From Pratylenchus scribneri (taxonomy: Eukaryota; Nematoda; Chromadorea; Rhabditida; Pratylenchidae): a stretch of DNA of 64,000 nucleotides. The stretch is taken from assembly GCA_030063045.1 (NCBI GenBank), contig JAQSEB010000093.1, positions 918,429 to 982,428 of the forward strand, in the 5' to 3' direction. This document shows positions 55,386 to 64,000 of the stretch, in pieces (position 1 is the first letter of the stretch; each line of letters opens with the position of its first letter). A program made the translations under genes and the position numbers. Under the pieces are notes generated by a model. It was not told where the DNA came from. It ran no database searches and saw nothing but the letters and a program-made list of their open reading frames with translations.

Positions 55386-58300
55386 ATTATATCTAACCAT
55401 GACATTTCAAACACTTTAACATCATTATTTATTTTCATTTTCTCTGACAATTATGCATTCATAGACAAATTTCATGGTCAATCATCTGAACGAACATTTG
55501 GACGATCGAAACGAAAAAAGAGATCTTTTCACTATACTCGATTGTTAAATTAGAATTTACATGTTGTAAGAGGAAATCGAAGGTTTGGATACTCCCGATT
55601 TTGTCACATTCGAAATTAGGGACGAACCTCTTGACGGGAAACTATAATGAACTGAAAAGCTGGAGAAGTGGTGACAAATTAATTTATTCTATAAGTATTT
55701 GCTTGACTTAGCATGAATGAATTATTTGGTGATAATAAAATATTATACTAAAACTAATTATTGGATTGGATAGGTGAGAAAGAGAAAGATAGGACATAGA
55801 GAGATGAAAAAATGATTATCATGTAATAAATTCTCAAACTATTTTTCTGATTCCCGAGATTTTCTATATGAATTTAATATTTACAAATAAAAAATATTAG
55901 ATTATTTGCACACAAAATTATGAATAATAATAATACAGACGACTGATTGAATGAAGAAACTCCTTTCCCAAATCTTCTCACTTAGTCATCCTTTCGTTAC
56001 TTGATAGATTCTCTGCCACTTGTATTTTAAAAATTGGTCAAGATAGTCCTAGACTAATTCCCGTCTCAAAATTTGCTTATTTTGGATTTTTGGGATTAAC
56101 TACTTCCAGAACGGAATTTTGGGACTGCGAAGATGAATTCCCAATGGATTAAAGCTTTAATTTTTCTTTTTTAATACAAATTATTGATAAAAACTTTTTA
56201 TAAAATTATTAATGGAGGGATTGTGAAGGAAATAAAGGAAGGAAGAAAAAATGGGTAATAAATTCTCAATGTATTACCTAGTGACAATTTTAATCACGAA
56301 TAGTATACTAATAAAATCATTATTTGATAATTTGAATAGAATAACAAATGTTCAAAGTTCAAGCCTATTCATTCTTTGAAAGATTCGTCACTCAGTTATA
56401 TTAATCCTCAAGTTGAAAATGATCAATTCTGGATCAAATTCAAAAATACCCATTTTCATTTCCTTCGACTATATCCTCACGAATAATAAATATTTCATTG
56501 TCTAATGTACACACCACCCTTGTTCGTCCCAATCTTTTTGAAATTCATACAAATTTTCATCGGTATATTTATAAATTGAGTTTGTAGTCCAGCAGTATTG
56601 ATGAAAAATGCAAATGAAATGAATGCATAAACCGTTATTAAAGTTTGATTAAAAATGTGGATGTAAATAAATAACAAGATGAAATCAAACTGGAATTCAA
56701 GTCGTTTATTTTTACCTACTTCATCTTTTTCTCTTGATTCAATGTACGGTGAGAGGGAGAACAGCCACAGACAATGAATACCACTTAATTTTTTCTTGAA
56801 GATAGGCATTGGACTCTACGGGAGAATTCTTGGATAAACTCTTTTCTCATATGAATTTTTTATTGGATTCGAATTAATAGATGAATGAAAACTCTATTTT
56901 ATTGGAATAATCGGTCAAAACTTTCGAAAAGAAATTATAATTCTGCTAAAAATGATGACAGCACTTATGGAATTCAGCCATTCGAATCACTAGAAAATTT
57001 CCCATAAAATGAAAAAATTTATACTTGGTCTCTTTTATTATCGAAGATTAACGAATCGAAACTAAAGTGTAAATCCAGAATAGAAATTAGGGAGTATTGA
57101 AGCGAAGATGAAGTAAAGCTTAAAAGATTGCTGGCTTTGTGTCGAATGTAATGGTTTAATATTATGCCACACCCACTTTATGATTAGAATTAGGAAAAGG
57201 CACACCAAATATCCGAAGCCATAGATGGCAAGGGAAAGGTCAGCGACCCATAGGAAGGGATGAACTAGGAGAAAACAGGGAGAAGGAAGAAGAGGAGGAC
57301 GAGGATGGTTTTTGTCTAACCACAACCCTTTAAGCATTTTAATATGTTCTTTATTTATTTTCATTACGACTATTCATATATAGACTTCAAATTTAATGAT
57401 CAATCAAGCCCATATTTAATGGTCATCCTTTAGAACATTTTACAACAGAAAAGAGGAAAGGGAAATTCTTAAAAAATAGAAAAGGGAAAGAATGGGAAAC
57501 AAATAATTCCGGACTTTTCACTATTCATAAAATTGAATTTATCACGAGATTATTCTGAGGGGAATTCGAAGTATCTGCTGTAACCTTGAATTTGTTGCTA
57601 TCATTCTCTAAATTCTATTCGTCTGGACAAGAAATTAATGATCGCCCGAAAGGGACGTAGAAGAAAAAAATGGTGATGGAAGAATGAATCGTGATGGATT
57701 TTTAGCATATAAAAAAATATTCTAATAAAACTAACCAATGGATGGGTGGAAGAAGAAAAGATGGGACAAGAAAGGAGAGAAAATGACAAAACAGGAATAA
57801 ATTCTCGATGTAATTTACGAATTAAAAATATTATAATAAGGAAGAATTGGGACGAATTTTTGAGGACGAGAACTTGGACGATCTGGAGGGTCCGGGAAGA
57901 AGGAAGTAGCAGACGACGATGGATATTGTCTAACCATCATATCTCAGCCATTTTACGATAATCTTTATTCATTTTCTCTAATCATTTTATTATTCCATAT
58001 ACATGAAAAATTTCCTAAAAATTAAGCCCATACCGAAATGGTAATACTGAGCGAACACCTGAACGGTCGACTTTTCAATATTATCGATTAATAAATTTGA
58101 ATTTATTGTGAGAATATTGTAAGGGGAAATCGAAGATTCGATTCCTCTCGATTTTGTCTCATCCTCTAAATTCTAGGAGCAGGCAGCTTTGAACTGAAAA
58201 TTATCGATGACCTGAAAGATATGAAGAGGAAAAATCGTGACTGATTAATTAATTATTTATGTATTCGACCAAACATATGACTACACTGGATATTGATATG

Positions 58301-58673
58301 AAAGCCTAAATGAGTCGGTTTGGAATGATTCCATTCACAGATGTTCAAACCAAGTAAACCCTTCCTCCAGTTGATGCCCCCTAACAAAATTAAAAATTAA
58401 TTTCATTGATCTGGATTATTTTTGACTACTGGCAGTAACCTACGGTACAATACAGAAAAGAACTATTTTTCCTTAACAGATAATAAATAATTTTTCTCCG
58501 AGGAATGAGAAGAGCTTTTACCAATTCGCGTTCTCGGAAACATTTTGCCCGGATTCTGTTGTTTTCATTTACTACATGTCCTTATGCTAAACTTTTGTTA
58601 ATACACAAATTTATTGAATTTACTGATTTATTTGTAAACAAAATTGTAAATAAACTTTTATATAGACACAATT

Positions 58674-60360
58674 TCAAAATGGTTAAGGATTGGAAGACAC
58701 AATTTATTAAATGTTAAGGATTGGAAGACACAATTTATTAAATGTTAAGAATTTGAAGATTGAGTTTTAAGGGAAAATTAACGTAATTAAATTTAAAAAG
58801 ACAATTTTGAAAATGATAAGGAAAGGAAGATATAATTCTAAAAACGGTAAAGTTCGAAGATACAAAATTGAAATCGGTAAGAGATAGAAGACACAAAATT
58901 GAAATCGTTAAGAGTTAGAAGATGTAGTTTTAATGGGAAAATGAGCGGAGTTAAGGAAAAGAAGACACAATTTTGAAAATGGTAAGGATTTGAAAATGAA
59001 ATTTGACAATTTGAACCCATTTTTAGGATATTTTATGGTTTATGTATATGCATTTATGGGGTGCGCGCGTGTGTATGTATTGGACGCGTGTGCATCTAAT
59101 CCTTGTCCCCATCCATGGTTCCATTCCTGCGCATGTTCCAAACAATTTTCCCAAAATGGAATCGGGATCCCATCTCCGAATTTCCATTCATTCTCACCAT
59201 GATATTCTCAACAATTTGGAAACAGTTCCTTAGAGTTGTACGAGGGGGGTGTAGGAATCTGTTCAGGTGCATCTTGTCCATCCGCATGGCTAAAACCACA
59301 AGACTAGTATGTTTCAGTAGATGCGTCGTCAAAGGTTGGAGTGGGCCAACGTATTTTTCCAATCCTCACATTTTTCCTGTCAATCTCAATTTGTTTGAAC
59401 ATATCGCCTAGATACTTAGATAAGTTCGATTGGAGATACCTACAACAATTCAAATCATTTAATCGGAGAGTATCTGTCCTTATCATTTCTGAGTTTCCCT
59501 ACCACACATGGTAAATATGTGTCTTGAAGACAAATTCGGTTATGAAACCATTGTAAATTGAAGATGGGAGACATGCGACCATAGGCCCGAATTCTATGTC
59601 GAAATCGTTAAAACTTGGAAGACAATTTATTAAACGTTAAACTTTTGAAGATACAGTTATAAGGGATAAATTAGCTAGATAAAATTAAGAAGACACGATT
59701 TTGAAAATGATAAGCAATGGAAAATTTTTCGGTGCATATACATGTAACTTGGTCATGCATAATTTGGCCATGTATGTCTATTCCACTTCCGAATCCTTTC
59801 TTTTAATCGTACCCTCCAGTTCTCCCCATTCTTCCATCTTCCCTTTGGATTCCTTAAAGGATTCCAAGATTAGAAGCCAACAAATTCCCATTATTATCAA
59901 TCTTTCTTCTCGGAAAACTGTGGAATTCATTCAATTGTTTAATTATTCTATTTCCATAATCTTATGAACATTATAAAATTTATTGAATACAATGTATGAT
60001 ACTGATTTATTCGTAAACAAAATTGTAAATAAACTTTTATGAAGACACAATTTTAAAATCGATAAGGATTTGAAGTCACAATTTTTTAAACGCTAAGATT
60101 TAGAAGATATAGTTTTAAGGGTAAAATGAGCGGAGTTAAGGAAAAGAAGATACAATTTTGAAAATGATAAGGAAAGGAAGATAAAATTCTGAAAACGGTA
60201 AAGTTCGAAGATACAAAATTGAAATCGCTAAGAGATAGAAGACACAAAATTGAAATCGATAAGAGTTAGAAGATGTAGTTTTAATGGGAAAATGAGCGGA
60301 GTTAAGGAAAAGAAGACACAATTTTGAAAATGGTAAGGATTTGAAAATGAAATTTGACAA
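58674..60360. repeat. Tandem segmental duplication with internal 31-35-bp repeats
   Basis: About 58640-59605 and 59990-60940 are two direct copies of one segment. Each begins with AAATTGTAAATAAACTTTTAT, then short AG-rich repeats (GAAATCGNTAAGAGATAGAAGACACAAAA-like units), then GTATATGCATTTATGGG and a minus-strand coding-like part. The copies are about 80-85% alike by eye. Confidence 0.75.
59096..59605 (-). pseudogene. Argonaute PAZ-like fragment, broken copy
   Basis: On the minus strand this copy parallels the intact one at 60499-60960: a YLPCVVGKL segment, YLGDMFKQIE and TPTFDDASTET. It carries an in-frame stop soon after YLPCVVGKL and further shifts. The CxxC pairs seen in the other copy are lost. 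It is a decayed duplicate. Confidence 0.45.
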
Positions 60361-60498
60361 TTTGAACCCATTTTTAGGATATTTTATGGTTTATGTATAT
60401 GCATTTATGGGTGCGCGCGTGCGTATCTATTGGGCGTGTGTTTTCATCTAATCCGTGTCCATCCATGGTTCCATTCATGCATGTTCCAAACAATTTTC

Positions 60499-60960
60499 TC
60501 AAAATGGAATTGGGATCCCATCTCTGAATGTCCATTCATTCTCACCATGATATTCTCCGCAATTTGGAAACAGTTCCTTAAAGTTGTACGAAGGAGGTGA
60601 ATGAATCGGTTCAGGTGCATCTTGTCCATCCCCATGGCTAAAAACACAAATCGAGCATGTTTCAGTAGATGAGTCGTCAAAGGTCGGATTCGGCCCACTT
60701 AATTGTACACAATCCTTACATTTTTCCCCTGGCGCTTCAATTTCTTTGAACATGTCGCCGAGATACAATGATAATTCATTTTCGGTTGGAGATGTCCATA
60801 AAAATTCTAATAATTCAAGCGGATAAAATCTTCCCTCACCATTTGTGACTTTCTCTACCACACATGGTAAATATGGACATTGTAGGCGAATTCGGTGACG
60901 AGTATAGAAATATTGTGAAGAGGGGAAAGAGGCGACAATAGGCGAGAATTTTATCGGCTC
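60499..60960 (-). CDS. Argonaute PAZ-like fragment with CxxC pairs
   Basis: The minus strand is open for about 150 codons. The upstream part, YFYTRHRIRLQCPYLPCVV then GRFYPLELLEF, resembles the end of a PAZ domain, which in Argonautes holds the 3' end of the guide RNA (YF...Y..L.YP.LPC....G..YPLE). After it come CKDC and CSIC, two CxxC pairs about 22 residues apart that could bind zinc and are not typical of Argonautes. There is no clear start codon, and no MID or PIWI domain lies in the window. It is a gene fragment or one exon of a divergent worm-specific Argonaute. Family assignment is inference. Confidence 0.35.
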   Translation of the reverse strand, partial: EPIKFSPIVASFPSSQYFYTRHRIRLQCPYLPCVVEKVTNGEGRFYPLELLEFLWTSPTENELSLYLGDMFKEIEAPGEKCKDCVQLSGPNPTFDDSSTETCSICVFSHGDGQDAPEPIHSPPSYNFKELFPNCGEYHGENEWTFRDGIPIPF

Positions 60961-61156
60961 CTCGATAAGTGAGAACGTAAAAAGTGAATGTTTTGTTGGG
61001 TCCTAATCGATCATGTTATAGGATTTTCACGATACTTCCTTGAAAAATATGTAGTACTCAGTCTCGATTAATATGATTAAATAATCTCGCCTACATGGAT
61101 TGGGGAGGGCAGCCCAAAATTCGAGCGAATTCATCGATAATGGAAGTCATATTTGG

Positions 61157-61903
61157 ATGAATATTTTGGAAATGGATGGTGAAATTAAATCTATAAATGA
61201 ATTCTTGAGAGCTAAAATAGTCAATTTAAGACACGCCCCTTTCTTGGCTTTATTTTTTAAAACACAAATGCTGGGACGAACTGCCCCCTATGGCCTAAAA
61301 TTGGTGACACATTTTACATTCACCAATTTTACAAAATCATTCTTCAATTTTAAACAAAATATTCAATTTTCTGAAATGGCTCAAGCTATGCTTTCTCCTC
61401 CTACTATACAAGAAATCCAAAAATCCACTCAATCGGATCATATTTTTAACCGTTTGTATTATCTCATCGATAAAGTAATGGATTTTTCTACTCCAGAAAA
61501 TTGTGCCATCTTCTATTCGGGTGAGAACAGAGGTGTGGCAGAAAAAATGGCAAAAACATTTGGTAAGTTTACATTGGAATTGACAAGTGGTGGACGTTAT
61601 TTGGATGAACTAGACTTGTTCAATATACATTCCACATACAAAAGTAAACCTCTTCGTTCCGCTCAAGCAAGTCTACTTTGGGATTTGGCCTCTACAAAAT
61701 TCGCCATGGGTGCCTCTGGCCGAGTTTTTGCATTCACCGTCGGAATTAAGCCGATCGATGAATTTCAAACACTTAGGACATTCTTCCGTGTGGAATTGCC
61801 CATTCTGATAAACCAGAACAAAGATGTAGATGAAATTGAGTTTAAGAACAATGATGGAACAACAAGTTCGATTTTTTCTCGACAAATCAATTTCTATGTC
61901 TAA
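61157..61903 (+). CDS. Intronless ORF with polymorphic-toxin-like C-terminal domain
   Basis: The 248-residue frame from ATG 61157 is uninterrupted, unlike the exon-rich genes to the left. Another possible start is 61376. The last 150 residues contain NCAIFYSGENRG, GKFTLELTSGGRYLDEL, SLLWDLASTKFAMGASGRV and FFRVELPILINQN. From memory, this order (SG, TLE, a GG/LD turn, a W..AS..FA..ASG helix, then ELP-L--N) fits C-terminal domains of bacterial polymorphic toxins and some fungal proteins. I cannot verify it here or name an activity. No signal peptide is visible. Horizontal transfer from bacteria or fungi is plausible and is known in plant-parasitic nematodes. A second ORF follows 79 bp downstream. 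Confidence 0.4.
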   Translation: MNILEMDGEIKSINEFLRAKIVNLRHAPFLALFFKTQMLGRTAPYGLKLVTHFTFTNFTKSFFNFKQNIQFSEMAQAMLSPPTIQEIQKSTQSDHIFNRLYYLIDKVMDFSTPENCAIFYSGENRGVAEKMAKTFGKFTLELTSGGRYLDELDLFNIHSTYKSKPLRSAQASLLWDLASTKFAMGASGRVFAFTVGIKPIDEFQTLRTFFRVELPILINQNKDVDEIEFKNNDGTTSSIFSRQINFYV

Positions 61904-61982
61904 TTTTCCTAATTTTTATTCTTTTAAAAATATTAAAATTAATTTATACAAATAAATTGGTGAAAATTCAAAATCTGGGACA

Positions 61983-62285
61983 ATGAGTTTTGTGATCGTC
62001 AATCCTTTTGGTTACAAAAGGTTTATAAATTTTGATCATTTTTTGAGAAAATACAAAACCCTCATTGATGGAGGGACGATGGAAATTGGGGTAAATAAAT
62101 ATCGATTTGTCCACTTTTCCTGTTCTTACATAATACAGCACCATCTCCTTGAATCGTTCTTTAAGACAATCACGTTACATGACGTAAATATTGATTGTCA
62201 TCGCGTGAATTTTCAGATGAGTTCATACTGTTTCTATCCACAACATAACACTTCCAAAATTTTGTGTTCGGTCATTCATCAGTGA
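61983..62285 (+). CDS. Small unknown ORF next to the toxin-like ORF
   Basis: A 100-residue frame starts ATG 61983, on the same strand and 79 bp after the previous stop, and also lacks introns. It begins MSFVIVNPFGYKRFINFDHF and is rich in Phe, His and Tyr. I recognise no family. Its position suits a partner of the upstream ORF, but it may equally be chance openness in AT-rich DNA. Confidence 0.3.
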   Translation: MSFVIVNPFGYKRFINFDHFLRKYKTLIDGGTMEIGVNKYRFVHFSCSYIIQHHLLESFFKTITLHDVNIDCHRVNFQMSSYCFYPQHNTSKILCSVIHQ

Positions 62286-63064
62286 AATCCCCGTTTGAGA
62301 CCAAATTCAGGTGGACAATTGTTTTTTCGGTACCCATTTGATTTGAGTAGAATAATCCTACGGAAATACATTGACCGATACAATTATTATCTTGGATTAT
62401 TATGTGACTGACGAAATTATAGAAATAATTTTATGTATAATATGATTAAGATGATGTAGTAAGTTCAAAATTATAGAAGTAAGTCGACTTTTTAAATTAA
62501 TAAACATTTATAGGGGTCCCTTTTGATTAATTCAAAATAATTGGTGTGGTCTTATAGGAGCAAAATTTGACGAAATCTGATACCGGAATATATGGGACGA
62601 ACAATTAAGAATTATTTTTTGGTACTACAACTACAATGCATTGAGATAAGGAAGATGTGAGCAGTGAATAATGAAATGATTTATTATTATTACACATGCC
62701 AATGAAGAGAGAAAATGGTGTTCGGATTGAGACAACAACTAATCAAGATAGATGACCTATTCTTAAAATAAGTGGTGTTATCTATGAAAATAACGGTCGG
62801 GTGACTAGATGGGAATATTTTTTCCAATTCAAATCAAAATCCATAGTAGAATTCAATGTGTAAATAATAGACTATAGATTATATTTTAGTAAATAATTCA
62901 TATTAATTCCCAGGAATCCGAAAACATTGAGAATACATTCCGCGTTTACCATTACTCTCTCGTCCCCTTCCCATCTTCCTTTACCCATTCTTTCATTGAT
63001 TACTTTTATTTCAATATTTTTTTGTATCACCAGATTTCGGGGTAAGGAAAAGTCAAGACCAAAG
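62286..63064. other. AT-rich stretch before the terminal palindrome
   Basis: No gene is seen. The palindrome may extend left of 63065, but its partner would lie beyond the window end, so I cannot tell. Confidence 0.4.
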
Positions 63065-64000
63065 CTCGAATATTTCGGGAATTCATTCATCGATAATCAT
63101 TTTTCTCCTCTTTGTCTTGCTCGATTCATTAACAACTTCTGGACCACATGTAACCAGTGTCGAGAATAATAATATCATTGACTTCGTCTCTTACTTAGAA
63201 TAATCTCATTAGAATTCAATTTTTTAGAAATTTTGATAAAGATATAAATTCTATTTCATAGTCTTCCTCCCTTCCACGTCGAAAAATTCCAGCTGTTACA
63301 GTGACATTAAAGACATTCGATGAAAGAAATTCAATTTGGACAATCGATTATTCAAAGTTCCTTTGTCGTTTACATTCCTCAGACATTAATTGTTAATTAA
63401 ACCTTTAATTAACGTGACCGAATAGGTATTGGCTTCTAAAAATGTCGTTTAGGTGTGGGCTTTTTAAGATTTTATTAAAATCAAGTGTCCCGCACCTCCG
63501 CGCCCGCCGTGTGCTCCGCACACTCTACATTGCCCCTAGCGCATAGCGCTAGGGGCCGCGGGCGCGGAGGTGCGGGACACTTGATTTTAATAAAATCTTA
63601 AAAAGCCCACACCTAAACGACATTTTTAGAAGCCAATACCTATTCGGTCACGTTAATTAAAGGTTTAATTAACAATTAATGTCTGAGGAATGTAAACGAC
63701 AAAGGAACTTTGAATAATCGATTGTCCAAATTGAATTTCTTTCATCGAATGTCTTTAATGTCACTGTAACAGCTGGAATTTTTCGACGTGGAAGGGAGGA
63801 AGACTATGAAATAGAATTTATATCTTTATCAAAATTTCTAAAAAATTGAATTCTAATGAGATTATTCTAAGTAAGAGACGAAGTCAATGATATTATTATT
63901 CTCGACACTGGTTACATGTGGTCCAGAAGTTGTTAATGAATCGAGCAAGACAAAGAGGAGAAAAATGATTATCGATGAATGAATTCCCGAAATATTCGAG
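63065..64000. repeat. Terminal perfect palindrome, at least 936 bp
   Basis: Position p pairs with position 127065 minus p. I checked this at the outer edge (CTCGAATATTTCGGG at 63065 against the last bases of the window) and at the inner edge (ACCTCCGCGCCCGC at 63494-63507 against 63558-63571). Arms of 443 bp look identical and are cut only by the window end, so the true palindrome is probably longer. The arms carry the same module as the 52.85-58.3 kb array. Confidence 0.9.
63508..63557. other. Nested hairpins at the palindrome centre
   Basis: The 50-bp spacer itself holds two separate hairpins. GTGTGC/GCACAC (63509-63523) has a 3-nt loop. GCCCCTAGCGC/GCGCTAGGGGC (63532-63556) has an 11-bp stem and an ATA loop. 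Flanked by the GC-rich inner arms, a single strand would fold into a long stem with two side arms, a T or Y shape. GC content here far exceeds that of the surrounding DNA. Confidence 0.85.

Larger units (their letters stand above)
52850..58300 (+). repeat. Diverged tandem array of a roughly 1 kb module
   Basis: The same ordered landmarks recur at least six times (near 52.85, 53.42, 54.85, 55.53, 57.52 and 58.08 kb). They are a TTTTCACTATTCTCGATTAT-like block, then a GAAGTCGAAGATAT-like block, CATCTGGA, a GATGACTCGAATGGGACG-like block, a GAAGAAAAATA-like block, CGATGAATGAATTCCTGATG and TTAGGTCTTTGATCT. Divergence is high. The palindrome arms at 63.06-64.0 kb match this module. I find no reading frame conserved across copies, so I do not call it a gene family. 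Confidence 0.6.

Noticed and set aside
55070..55450. 126-codon Pro/Phe-rich minus-strand frame
   Set aside because: It follows a degenerate short tandem repeat and shows the repeat period instead of a protein pattern.

Overview
The window looks like a compact nematode nuclear contig, probably from a plant-parasitic (tylenchid or cyst) nematode. The DNA is AT-rich. Genes are cut into many short exons by introns of about 40-60 bp, with GT-AG borders and two clear GC-AG borders. The recognisable proteins are ordinary animal regulators. I spliced the genes by hand, choosing junctions that keep the frame and the family similarity. Every model totals a whole number of codons except the Pol III subunit, where one exon edge is uncertain by a base.

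Layout. 0-12.3 kb: no convincing gene, only dispersed inverted-repeat elements, two minisatellite arrays and GC-richer noncoding islands. 12.3-20.05 kb (+): an interleukin-17-receptor-like protein with signal peptide, one membrane segment and a cytoplasmic SEFIR domain. 20.1-23.4 kb: a hAT-type nonautonomous transposon and a 0.9 kb palindrome carrying two inverted copies of a UDP-glucose pyrophosphorylase exon fragment. 23.4-29.3 kb (-): LST-4/SNX9 (SH3-PX-BAR). 30.5-32.3 kb (-): RNA polymerase III subunit RPC4. 32.9-36.3 kb (+): MELK/PIG-1 kinase. 37.1-40.6 kb (-): DPY-21/RSBN1 JmjC protein. 41.1-42.4 kb (+): SET/NAP histone chaperone. 43.1-49.0 kb (-): DYRK2-class kinase MBK-2.

49-64 kb is gene-poor and structurally strange. 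It holds a 1.8 kb foldback element with an inverted satellite, about 6 kb of diverged repeat modules, and a tandem duplication carrying Argonaute PAZ-like fragments. It also holds an intronless ORF whose C-terminus resembles a bacterial/fungal polymorphic-toxin domain. The window ends inside an at least 936 bp perfect palindrome whose centre folds into a nested, T-shaped pair of hairpins.

The genes do not form an operon-like pathway. The closest functional links are shared themes: chromatin and transcription (RPC4, DPY-21, SET), kinases of early-embryo polarity and division (MELK, DYRK2), and trafficking or signalling (SNX9, IL-17R). The same repeat families recur across the window. One 24/39-bp minisatellite occurs at three loci, and one 25-bp minisatellite fills an intron in each of lst-4 and dpy-21.
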